Below, one piece after another: positions 55,674 to 64,000 of a stretch of 64,000 bases of DNA. Positions within the stretch are counted from its first letter, which is position 1; each line of letters starts with the position of its first letter. The stretch is from Palleronia pontilimi (GTDB taxonomy: Bacteria; Pseudomonadota; Alphaproteobacteria; Rhodobacterales; Rhodobacteraceae), in the NCBI RefSeq assembly GCF_016412875.1, contig NZ_JAEKPD010000001.1, positions 310,001 to 374,000 of the forward strand, written 5' to 3'. The notes under the pieces are model-generated. The model saw only the letters and a list, made by a program, of their open reading frames with translations, was not told the DNA's origin and did not search any database. The position numbers were made by a program, and so were the translations under genes.

Positions 55674-55979
55674 GTGGCGCTGACCATCGTTCTTGTCGCC
55701 GCCGCCGCGCTGATCGGCATCGGGGTCTACGAGGCGCTCAGTCAGCAAAGCCTCGTCATGCTGATGATGGGGCTCGAGCTGATGTTGAACGGGGGGCTGC
55801 TGGCGATCATCGGCTTCTGGTCGCTCAGCCTGGGCGGCATGCCCGAAGGCCAATTCCTGGCGGTCATCGTCATGGCCGTGATGGCGGTAGAAATGGCGGT
55901 GGGCTTCGCGCTGGTCGTCGCCATCTACCGAAAGCGGCAGGCCGACGTGACCGAGAGTATCGGAACCCTCAGCCGATGA
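55674..55979 (+). CDS. nuoK: NuoK-like subunit, the only uninterrupted frame of the cluster
   Basis: About 101 residues from GTG at 55674, the normal NuoK length, with three membrane helices and the conserved Glu-containing 'LSQQSLVMLMMGLELMLNGG' and 'VMAVMAVEMAVGFALVVAIY'. The same frame is open upstream to 55476 through nuoH-derived sequence, so a 167-residue NuoH'-NuoK fusion could be made. Its stop overlaps the nuoL ATG (ATGA). With all partners broken it is unlikely to work in a complex. Confidence 0.6.
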   Translation: MALTIVLVAAAALIGIGVYEALSQQSLVMLMMGLELMLNGGLLAIIGFWSLSLGGMPEGQFLAVIVMAVMAVEMAVGFALVVAIYRKRQADVTESIGTLSR

Positions 55980-57901
55980 TCTGGGCGCTGGCATATATGC
56001 CCGTGTTGGCGGGCCTTGCCACCTGGACGCTTGGCGGATCGCGAAGGCGTCTTGGCGCACTGGGCGCTGCGTCCACCCTGGCGCCGCTGGCGCTTGCGGT
56101 TCTGTCGGCGGATGGGACGGGCCGCTTCGGCTGGTCCAAGACCATCGTCCTGTAGGCCGTCCTGTCGCCCATGGCGCAGGCGGTTGCGATCATGGTGCCC
56201 GCCATCGCGCTGGCCGTCGTGATTTTCGCGGTGTCGCATGAAGACGCCCGCGGCCTGCCGCGCCTGCTGTGCATCTTGATGGTCTTCGTGGGCGGGATGG
56301 AGCTGATCGTGATCGCCGCAGACCTAATCACCCTGCTGATCGGGTGGGAAATCGTCGGCGCCTGCTCCTGGGCGCTGATCGGCCACAAGTGGCGCGAAAA
56401 AGCGCCCGGCCCGTCGGCAAACTTCGCCTTCGTCATCACCCGTGCGGGCGATCTGGGCCTGTTCCTGGCGCTGTTCGCGACCTTCGCGGCCACCGGCGAC
56501 ACGAGCTACGACGCGCTTGCCACGCTCGAAGGCGGATCGCTTGTCCTAGCCGCGTTCGGCCTGCTGATCGCGTGCGCGTCGAAGGCTTGTCAGGTGCCGT
56601 TCGCGCCGTGGCTCTTCCACGCGATTGACGGCCTGACCTCGGTCTCGGCGCTGTTGCACTCGGCGACCATGGTGGCCGCCGGGGTCTATCTGCTGGCGCA
56701 CCTGCAACCGCAGCTGTCTCAAGCCCCCGCCTTCGGCGCGGCCGCCTTTGCCGTGGGACTGTTGACGGCGATCCTAGCCGGTTGGGTGGCCTTGCAGCAG
56801 ATCCATACGAAGAAGTTGCTGACGGGATCGACCTCGGCCCAGATGGGGCTGATGATCGCGACCGTCGTCGCGGGCCATCCCGGCCTTTCGATCCTGCACC
56901 TGATCGCCCACGCGGCCATGAAGGCGGCGCTGATCTTTTCCGCCGGAATCGCCCATTCGATGGCCCGCAGTTTCGATCTGCGCGACATGAGCCTGGGGCG
57001 GACGCTGCCCTTGGCTGCCGGTCTGACCGCGATCGCGGCGCTGTCCCTGGCCGAACTGCCGACCCTGGCGGGCGGGTGGAGCAAAGAAGAACTGATCACG
57101 CGTTCGATCATGTGGGCCCGTTCGTCGCCATTGCGGGGATCGCGGCGGGCGGATTGACGGCGGCCTACGCGACCCGGTTTCCGGTCGCCGCCTTCGGTAC
57201 GGGCGAGGCGCGGCATAGTGGAGCCTCGGGCGGCGAGCTTGCGGCGCTTGGCCTGCTCGCCACCGTGACGCTTGTATTGTCGGGCCTTTGAGTGCCGACC
57301 ATTCACGAAGCGGCGGCAGGCTGGATCGGGACGGACCTGCCCCAAGGCTCGCGCCCTTTTTATGATCGCATCGCTCGTTTCCGTGGCGTTCGGCATCCTT
57401 GCCGACCTGCGCCTGTCGCGCAGCGCGCAAGACGCGCCGACACGCGATTGGTTGGGACTTTGCGCGGCCTACGAGCATGGGCTCATCCGCCCCGTCCACG
57501 GGCTGTTCGGCTTCGTGGCCTGCGTCGATGATGGGGTGATCGACCTGATCCCGCGCGGCGTGGCGCGTCTGGCGCAGGAAATATCGGACGTCTTCGCGCG
57601 CGCGGACGACGACGTGATCGACGGTCTGGGGCCCGGCGCCGCCGACCGTGCGTAGGATGGGGCCGTGCGGGCCTGGCACGGGGCCGTCGGTATCTCCGTG
57701 CGGGCCACGGGCGCTGTGCCCGCGCTCACGGCCCGCGGCGGCGAGCGGCTGTCCGACCTGGTCCCCACGGGCACCGGCCGCGTCCTGGGTATGGCGGGGG
57801 CCGATCTGCGCCGCCTGCAAACGGGGCTTGCCCACCATTACTACACCCTGCTGGTGGCAGGCTTCGCGCCTGTCCCGGGACTGCTCATATTCGGAGCCTG
57901 A
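55976..57901 (+). pseudogene. nuoL: nuoL-like proton-translocating subunit, broken
   Basis: Starts normally at ATG 55976. Codon 60 is TAG (56153) between 'FGWSKTIVL' and 'AVLSPMAQAV', then the same frame continues for over 300 codons with antiporter-like motifs ('ASKACQVPFAPWLFHAIDGL', 'SALLHSATMVAAGVYLL', 'LIAHAAMKAALIFSAG', 'LPTLAGGWSKEE'). It shifts frame near 57115 ('VGPFVAIAGIAAGGLTAAYA') and again before the C-terminal pieces ('GLIRPVHGLFGFVACVDDGV'; 'LQTGLAHHYYTLLVAGF' ending 57901). At least three lesions. Confidence 0.85.
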
Positions 57902-57902
57902 T

Positions 57903-58807
57903 GTGCTGACATTCGCCGTTCTCATCCCCCTGCTGGCATCCCTCGTTCTGGCCGTCGCGCCGCTGGGGGTCGCCGCGTCGCGCTGGACTGCGACGGGGGC
58001 GGCGGCGCTGTCCTTCCTTGCGCTGGTCACGGTCTGGTTCGGCGGCGGTGAAGGCTTCCGCGCTATGTCCGAGACGCCCTGGATCCCGACGCTGGGAATC
58101 GCGTGGCGCGTGGGCGTCGAAAGCATGTCGCTGGCGCTGGTGCTAATGAGCGGGCTGATCTTCGTTGCTGCCACCGCCTGGCCCATGCAACTGCACAGCG
58201 CTCGCGCCTATTACGCCTGGATAGCGTCTCTGGCGGGCGTGTCCATAGGGCTGTTCGTGACGCTGGATCTGATCGTGTTCTACGTGTTCTTCGATCTCAG
58301 CCTTGTGGGCATGTACTTCCTGATCGGTCGCTGGGACCACGGCGCGGCGCAACACGCGGCGCTGAAATTCTTCATCTATACGCTGGCCGGATCGTTGCTG
58401 ATCCTGATCGGCATCATCGTCCTGGCGCTGAACATGCCCGCGCTGACATTCGATATGCGCGCCATGATCGACAGCCCGCCGCTGGCCGCCGCGGGCACCG
58501 TGCCGGGACTGGTGTGCCTGGCGTTCTTCATCGGCTTCGGGATCAAGACGCCGCTGTTTCCCATGCACACCTGGCTGCCCCTCGCGCCTGTCGATGCACC
58601 GGGACCGGCTTCGGCCATCCTGGCCGGCGTCCTGCTGAAGATGGGCACCTACGGCCTGGTGCGCATCCCGCTGCAGATGATGCCCGAGACCTTCGCGCGG
58701 TCGGCGCGCTGCTGGCCCTTGTGGTCCTGATCGGACTTTGGCCCACTTGGCTCTTGTCGCTGATCGACGCGCCCAATCTGATCCCGGTTTTCGCGTCGGG
58801 GGGCTGA
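57903..58807 (+). pseudogene. nuoM: nuoM-like subunit with large internal deletion
   Basis: GTG at 57903 opens about 270 good residues ('GVESMSLALVLMSGLIFVAA', 'FDLSLVGMYFLIGRWDHGAA', 'FGIKTPLFPMHTWLPLAPVD'). At about 58697, after 'QMMPETFAR', roughly 200 residues typical of NuoM are missing, and another frame gives the C-terminus ('GALLALVVLIGLWPTWLLSL') to 58807. The join is out of frame, producing a stop at 58730. Confidence 0.85.
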
Positions 58808-58808
58808 C

Positions 58809-60085
58809 ATGCCCATTGGCGATCTGGCCCCGGAGCTTGGCGTCCTGCTGACCGCCGTCGCCACGTTGTTGCTGGCCATGGTCCTACCGAAGCGGCGGCA
58901 CGGGCTTTGCGGCGGACTGGCCATCGCCGAGCTGGCTGTGACGGCGTCAGTTACGATCCAGTAATTCGACGCGCGGCGTTTCACCTTTTCGAACGCCTTC
59001 GCGCTGCACGGGGCGACCGCCTGGGCGCGCCTGTTGATCCTTGGCCTAACCGCGCTTTGTGCGGGGATCGCGCCGCGCTGGTTCGCCACCGACCGTCGGC
59101 ACGGCGAGTTCTACGCGATGTTGCTGTTCTCTGCCTTGGGGCCATGGTGATGGCGGGGGCGGGCGACCTGATCCAGCTGGTCATGGGTATGCTGCTGTCG
59201 TCAGTCACCGGCTGCGTTCTGGCCGCCTATCACCGCGATTGGGAAATCTCGCTTGAGGCGGGGATGAAGTATTTCCTGGTGGGCGCACTGGTCCTGGTGG
59301 GGCTATTCTTCAAGCTGGGCGCGCTGCCCGCCCATACCTGGGTACTCGACTTGGCCGAGGGCGCGCCCGTTCCCTCCGCCGCCTTCCTGACCGTGGTGCC
59401 GAAGATCGTGGGGGCCGTGGCGCTTTACCGTTTCGTCAAACTGGTGCCCGAGGATATCGCGCCGGTGCGGCTGCTGGTCGCGATCGTGGCGGCGGCGACG
59501 ATGACGCTGGGTAATCTGTGTGCGCTTTTGCAGGACGACGTGCGCCGCCTGATGGGATGGTAGTCGGTCAGCCAGAATGGCTGCGGCCTGATGGCCGTCG
59601 CGGTGGCGGGCCGCGTGCCCGAAGCGCTGCCCGCGCTGATCGGCTTCATGGCCGTTTGCGGCATCGCGAATGTCGTCGCCTTCGCCGCCATCGCCAAGCT
59701 GCGCGGACGCACCGCTCTAGCGGATTTCGCGGGGCTTTTTTCCCGCAGCCCGATGCCCGTCCTGCTGCTGACCGTGGCCTTCCTGTCCCTCGCCGGACTG
59801 CCGCCGCTGGCGGGTTTCCTGTGCAAGTTGGCCTTGTTCACCGCCACCCTGAAGGGGGGGCTCGGCTGGCTGGCAATCGTTGCCGTGGCCAACACGGTTC
59901 TGTCGCTGTTCTATTACCTGCGGGTGATCGGACCGGCAGTGTTCGCCCCGGCGCCGTTCGGGCCGGTCGCCACGCTGGGCGGATCGACGACGGCTTGTCT
60001 GTGGCTGTCGGGCGCTGCCCTTCTGGCCGTGTCGCTGGTCTGCTCGCCGTTCTGGGCGTCACTCCCTCCGACCCTGCTGCCTTGA
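58809..60085 (+). pseudogene. nuoN: nuoN-like subunit, broken by two stops and a frameshift
   Basis: ATG 58809 ('MPIGDLAPELGVLLTAVATL'). TAA interrupts at 58962. Near 59143 one G seems lost from a G run, ending the frame in 'LLFSALGPW' where '...GAMVMAGAGDLIQLVMGM' continues. TAG at 59561 replaces a codon in 'RRLMGW-SVSQNGCGLMAV'. The remainder ('LALFTATLKGGLGWLAIVA', 'VLSLFYYLRVIGPAVF') runs to TGA at 60085. Confidence 0.87.
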
Positions 60086-60202
60086 CAACTTTTCCGATCC
60101 TTCAAGGATGCCGCCGCTGTCGCCAACGGTAGAACGATACCCATAGTCAGGGTCGAAGCGACGCCCTGCGTCGTAGCACGGCCGGGCGTCGGTGTTTCCC
60201 CC
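60086..60202. other. 117-bp spacer between nuoN and cueR remnants
   Basis: Convergent gene ends. No gene, repeat or terminator with a T-run was seen. Confidence 0.4.
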
Positions 60203-60613
60203 TTACTTAGCCCGCCGGTCCGGCACGGGACCGTCCGCGAACTGGTCGATGATCGGGCAGTCGGGGCGTGCGTCGCCTGCGCATTTCCCGATCAGGTCGC
60301 CCGGCGTTTCGTGCATGCGCTGCAATTGGTCGATCTTGGCCGCGATGACGGCCAAGTGTTCGCGCGCCAGGAATTTGACATCGGCACTTGCCCGGCTGTC
60401 GTCTTCCCACAGGGGCAGCAGGGTGCGGCAATCCTCGATCGTGAAGCCTAGCACGCGGGCGCGTCCAAGGAATGCCAGCTTGTGGGCGTCGCTGTCGCGG
60501 AACGCGCGTTAACCATCGGGACCGCGCATGGGCTTGATCAGGCCGATATCCTCGTAATAGCGGATCGTCTTCGCGGGCAGGCCCGAGCGGGCGGCGGCTT
60601 CTTCGATGCTCAT
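60203..60613 (-). pseudogene. cueR: cueR-like MerR-family copper regulator with nonsense mutation
   Basis: 137 codons in one frame from ATG 60613: helix-turn-helix '[20 protein letters not shown]', '[12 protein letters not shown]', then TAA at codon 35 (60511-60509) where the family has Tyr ('...GYRAF'), then '[20 protein letters not shown]' and the metal-loop region '[14 protein letters not shown]'. A single base change therefore truncates it in the DNA-binding domain. It adjoins the copA remnant it would have controlled. Confidence 0.88.
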
Positions 60614-60622
60614 GGCGTTCTC

Positions 60623-62984
60623 TCACTCGGCCGGGGCGGCCAGGGGGGGGGGTGACAGCGGGTTGCGGGTGCGACGGTTGCGCAGTCGCGCCCAGCATGG
60701 TGCGCAGCAGCAGCGCGTTGCTCAGAACGAAGACGCTGGACATCGCCATGGCGCCCGCTGCCAGCATCGGCGACAGCAGCGTTCCGGTGACCGGCCACAG
60801 GATGCCCGCCGCCACCGGCACCAGCGCGGTGTTGTATGCGAACGCCCAGAACAGGTTCTGGCGGATGTTGCGCATGGTGCGGCGGCTGACCTCGATCGCG
60901 TTCAACACGCAGGACGGATCGCCGGACATCAGCACCACATCCGCCGATTTGATGGCCACATCGGTGCCGGTGCCCATGGCGATGCCCAAATCCGCCGCGA
61001 TCGCGTCCGCCGTGCCGCGCGCATCGCCCGAGACCATGGCGACCCGCAAGCCCCGCGCCTTCAACACGGCAACCACCTGTCGCGCATCGGATTTCACCGG
61101 ATCGGCCACGCCCATGACGGCTGCAACCCGCCCCGTCCAACGCCACGAAATGCGGCGTTCGTTCCACGCGTTCGATCCCCGCGGCCGCGCGCTCGAGCTC
61201 GCTGGCGTCGACACCGTTCCGCGCCATCAGCCGCGCGGCACCGACCAGGAGGTGCCTTGCATCCACCCGGCCCCGCGCGCCCAGCCCGGTGACGCTTTCA
61301 AACCCATCCACGTTTGCGATCTTCAGGCCGCGCATTCCGGCCCCGCGCAGGACAGCGCTGGCGATGGGGTGTTCCGACGACCGCTCGACCGCAGCTGCCA
61401 AGGCCAGCACGTCATCCGCGTCGAAGCCAAAGGCCGGCACCAGATCGGTCAGCTCGGGGCGGCCTTCCGTCAGCGTGCCGGTCTTGTCGAACACCACCGT
61501 GACCACCTGTTGCAGATGTTGCAGCGCGTCGCCCTTGCGGAACAGCACGCCCAGTTCCGCCGCGCGCCCCGTGCCGACAATGACGCTGGTGGGCGTGGCC
61601 AGGCCCATGGCGCAGGAGCACGCCATGATCAGGACCGACACGCCGGACACCAGCGCCAGACAAAGCGTCGGGTCGGGACCAAGGATCAGCCACGCCATTA
61701 CGGTCAGCGCCGCGATCCCCAGCACCGCGGGCACGAACCTACGCACGACCCGGTCCACCGCGCCCTGGATGGGCAGCTTCGCGCCCTGTGCGTCCTGCAC
61801 CATCCGCACGATCCCCGCCAGCACGGTCGCCTCGCCCAACGCGGTGGCACGGATCGTCAGCGCGCTTGTGCCAGCGACCGTGCCGCCGGTCGCGGTTGAG
61901 CCGGGGGTCTTTTCCACCGGCACCGGCTCGCAGGTCAGCATGGATTCATCCACGAAGGACCGGCCGTCGATAACCTTGCCATCCACCGGGACGCGTTCGC
62001 CAGGTCGCACGCGCACCAAGTCGTCCACGATGACTTCGGCTATGCGGATCTCGGGCTCGGTGCCGTCCCGAAGGACCCGTGCGCGGGCGGATTGCAGGCC
62101 GATCAGCGACCGGATCGCGGCACCCGTGCGGCCCTTGGCGCGCGCTTCCAGCCAGCGACCGAGCAGGATCAGCCTGACGATGATGCCCGCCGCTTCGTAA
62201 TACACCGCGACCGACCCCGCGGGCAGAACCGATGGCGCAAAGGTCGCGACCGCGGAATACCCCCACGCGGCCAATGTCCCGAGGGCCGACAGCGAATTCA
62301 TGTCGGGTGCACCCTTCGCCAGTGCCGGAACGCCCTTGGTTACGAAACGCCGCCCCCGCCATGCAATGACCGGCGTGATCAGCCCGAATTGCAGCTCCCA
62401 GTTCAGCTGTTGGCCGATAGCGGCATCCATCGCGCCACGGACCCCGGGGATGAAATAACCGCCCATCTCGACCAGGAAGACCGGCAGCGTCAACGCGGCC
62501 GCGATCAAAGTCTGGCGGGCGAGGATCCGGCCGTCGGCATCGCTTTTATCCGTCATGGATGCCGTGGCCGAGTGCGGGCGGGCGGCATAGCCCGCATCGG
62601 TCACCACGCGGGCCAGGGCGTCGGCGTTACGGCGCCCTGCATCCAATCGACCTGCGCCGTCCCGGTCGCCAGGTTCAACCGCGCGCCCAGCGCGCCGGGC
62701 ACGGCTTTCAGCGCCCGCTCCACCCGACCGGTGCAGGATGCGCAATTCATGCCGTCGATGTCGAAGGTGGTCGTCTGCTGCGCCGCCGGATAGCCCGCGC
62801 TGTCCAGCGCCGCGACGATGTCGGACAACGCCGCAACCCCCGGCGTGACGCGCGCGGTTTCTGTCGCAAGGTTCACATCCGCCCCGAGCACGCCGGGAAC
62901 CGCACGGATCGCCCGCTCGGCGCGGCCGAAGCAGGATGCTCAGGACAGGTTGGATGCGTGGATCGTGAGGCTTTCGTCGAGCAT
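60623..62984 (-). pseudogene. copA: copA-like Cu(I) P1B-type ATPase, multiply disabled
   Basis: Reads from ATG 62984. Codon 15 is TGA where the first metal-binding domain should have Cys ('NLS[14 protein letters not shown]'). The second HMA domain is intact ('[20 protein letters not shown]'). A frameshift lies near 62630. The long core has a good phosphorylation site ('[12 protein letters not shown]') and 'SEHPIA', but the actuator TGE reads TCE ('MLTCEPVP') and the membrane CPC motif reads CSC ('[13 protein letters not shown]'). Another frameshift lies near 61130, the GDGxND hinge region is deleted ('[14 protein letters not shown]'), and a C10 tract near 60641-60650 hides the natural stop at 60623. 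Confidence 0.93.
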
Positions 62985-63023
62985 CGTTTGGCTTCCTCGG
63001 ATGGCGTATGAGTGCCAAATGCG

Positions 63024-63046
63024 GGTTCCCGCCACTGGAAGGTCAA
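63024..63046 (-). promoter_or_regulatory. Decayed CueR-type promoter upstream of copA
   Basis: On the minus strand TTGACC (63046-63041) as -35 is followed by TTCCAGTGGCGGGAACCC. CueR operators read ACCTTCC-N7-GGAAGGT between -35 and -10 with a long spacer; the first arm is intact and the second is altered. This fits loss of selection on the copper circuit. Confidence 0.5.
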
Positions 63047-63179
63047 GGCTGGGGCAGAAAATTTCCGCGGCAGGCGACGGGCCAGTAGACGAAACCCCCC
63101 GTATCGCGGCAGCGCGCCCCGGGGACTCAGCCGCGCAACCAGGGCTACGCGCAACGAAATCCGCTTCGGGCCGACCTCG

Positions 63180-64000
63180 TCACCCGTCCTCGTCCAGCAG
63201 GTAAGTTGCGATCGCGCGCCGGTCGGCGTCGGTCAGGAAAGACGTACCGTGCCGCACGACTTCGCCCATCCCGCCGCCGAATGTATCGCCGTTGGGCATG
63301 ATCCCGGATTGAAGCGCATAGGCCAGGTCGTCCCGGGTCCAGCCGTTTTCAGCCAGCGCGTCCGGCGTGATGGCGGGCGATTTGTCCTGCCCCGGCAAGG
63401 CATCGGCGCCGGTGAACTTCTGCGCCATCACGCGGGCGCCCGCGATATTGCGCGGCGTGTGACAGGCCCCGCAATGGGTCACGCCCTCGACCAGCCATCT
63501 GCCCTGGTTCCACGGGTCGGATTTCCCCTCTACCGGCTCGGTCCGGGGTGCGGGCAGGAAAGCGGCCCGCCACAGTTTCAGGCCCCAGCGCTGGTCGAAT
63601 GGAAACGGCACCTCGTTGTCCGGCGCGGGCGTATCCACCGCGGGAACGGTTTGAAACGCAGCCCAGAGGTCGGCGATATCCTGGTCGGTCAGGTTCGCGT
63701 AGAACGCGTAGGGAAAGGTGGGATAATAGGACGCCCCGTCGGGCGAGACCCCTTGCCGCACCGCCCTGGCGAACTGGGTGATCGTCCAGTTCCCCATCCC
63801 CGCGCTGGCCGACATGGTCAGGTTGGGCGGGTGGAAAGTGCCGAACCTGGTTTCCAGCGGCGCGCCCCCGGCCAGCGGCGGACCGCCTTCGTCCCAGTTC
63901 GTGTGGCAGGCGATGCAGCCGCCCGCGCGCGCCAGATAGGCACCGCGCTGGCTGTCGCCGGTCAATTCGATCGGCGCAGGCACCGAGCCCACCGGCCAGG
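63180..64000 (-). CDS. Dihaem cytochrome c, N-terminus outside window
   Basis: At least 272 residues. The frame is open to the right edge; a GTG at 63992 is unlikely to be the true start because no signal peptide follows. Two haem sites, CIACH and CGACH, sit in two class-I cytochrome domains ('RGAYLARAGGCIACHT' and 'WLVEGVTHCGACHTPR'). 'GMGNWTITQFARAVRQGVSP' and 'PTFPYAFYANLTDQDIADLW' are typical of the cytochrome subunits of membrane dehydrogenases (alcohol or sugar acid type). It is intact, unlike the genes to its left. Confidence 0.88.
   Translation of the reverse strand, partial: WPVGSVPAPIELTGDSQRGAYLARAGGCIACHTNWDEGGPPLAGGAPLETRFGTFHPPNLTMSASAGMGNWTITQFARAVRQGVSPDGASYYPTFPYAFYANLTDQDIADLWAAFQTVPAVDTPAPDNEVPFPFDQRWGLKLWRAAFLPAPRTEPVEGKSDPWNQGRWLVEGVTHCGACHTPRNIAGARVMAQKFTGADALPGQDKSPAITPDALAENGWTRDDLAYALQSGIMPNGDTFGGGMGEVVRHGTSFLTDADRRAIATYLLDEDG

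Noticed and set aside
56153-56155. In-frame TAG codons in nuoL and nuoN considered as suppressed or recoded stops
   Set aside because: The same genes also carry TAA and frameshifts, and no other gene in the window has internal TAG codons.
62940-62942. TGA at the position of a metal-binding Cys in copA, considered as selenocysteine
   Set aside because: The gene also has frameshifts, a hinge deletion and lost catalytic motifs, and no SECIS-like hairpin was seen directly after the TGA. A nonsense mutation is the simpler reading.
54746-62984. The broken region as a sequencing artefact
   Set aside because: Nearly all frames over the other 55 kb are intact, and the lesions include large deletions and missense changes in catalytic motifs, which read errors do not produce. 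Not fully excluded without other reads.
1-64000. CRISPR arrays, insertion sequences, prophage genes, rRNA genes
   Set aside because: No regularly spaced repeats, transposase or integrase motifs, phage structural genes or rRNA signatures were recognised on either strand.

Overview
The window is GC-rich, densely coded alphaproteobacterial DNA. It carries purple-bacterial type-II photosynthesis genes for bacteriochlorophyll a and spheroidene-type carotenoids. The mix of pufX, pufQ, crtA, paired PpsR/CrtJ boxes, Rhodobacterales-style flagellar genes and a TctCBA transporter points to the order Rhodobacterales (Rhodobacter/Roseobacter group). I do not commit to a genus. No CRISPR array, insertion sequence, phage gene or rRNA was seen. 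One tRNA (Pro, CGG) is present.

Layout. 1-2857: the end of tctC, a GNAT gene, then tctB and tctA. 2921-3670: a secreted lysozyme-like protein. 4142-14235 (minus): the superoperon crtE-crtF-bchC-bchX-bchY-bchZ-pufQ-pufB-pufA-pufL-pufM-pufX, with a PpsR-type promoter at crtE and another at bchC. 14321-16698 (plus): crtD and crtC, divergent from crtE; tspO converges on crtC. 17206-26377: a block with no pigment genes (DUF1992, MscS channel, leuC, leuD, membrane protein, exported EEP-family protein, leuB, DUF421, DMT permease, tRNA-Pro). 26421-33369: photosynthesis genes resume with crtB and crtI (minus) and, divergently, crtA-bchI-bchD-bchO (plus). 33388-39140 (minus): flagellar motB-flgE-flgK-flgL-flgI. 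39282-46220: ubiG, a large sensor kinase beside a solute-binding protein, a receiver-only response regulator, DUF808 and a 3-hydroxyisobutyrate-dehydrogenase-like enzyme. 46316-51040: a PhoD-like phosphatase and an isoquinoline-oxidoreductase-type molybdenum hydroxylase with its dihaem cytochrome. 51224-54526: SulP transporter, persulfide-dioxygenase-like enzyme and a BigR/SqrR-type repressor. 54.7-63.0 kb: a zone of dead genes (a nuo-like complex I cluster, cueR and copA), ended by an intact dihaem cytochrome c that runs off the edge.

How it works together. CrtE and CrtB make phytoene. CrtI, CrtC, CrtD, CrtF and CrtA convert it to spheroidene and spheroidenone. BchIDO, BchXYZ and BchC serve magnesium chelation and late bacteriochlorophyll steps. 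PufLM, PufBA, PufX and PufQ build the RC-LH1 core. Three divergent or upstream promoter regions (crtE/crtD, bchC, crtI/crtA) each carry two TGT-N12-ACA boxes, so one redox/light repressor probably controls all of them. bchFNBHLM, puhA, bchEJGP and ppsR are not here.

Most notable: (i) the pigment cluster is interrupted exactly between crtB and tspO by a leucine-biosynthesis block; (ii) about 8 kb of stacked gene death is sharply bounded by intact genes; (iii) several genes have anomalous starts (crtC, crtA, the EEP-family gene); (iv) a solute-binding protein / histidine kinase / receiver module may be a ligand sensor.
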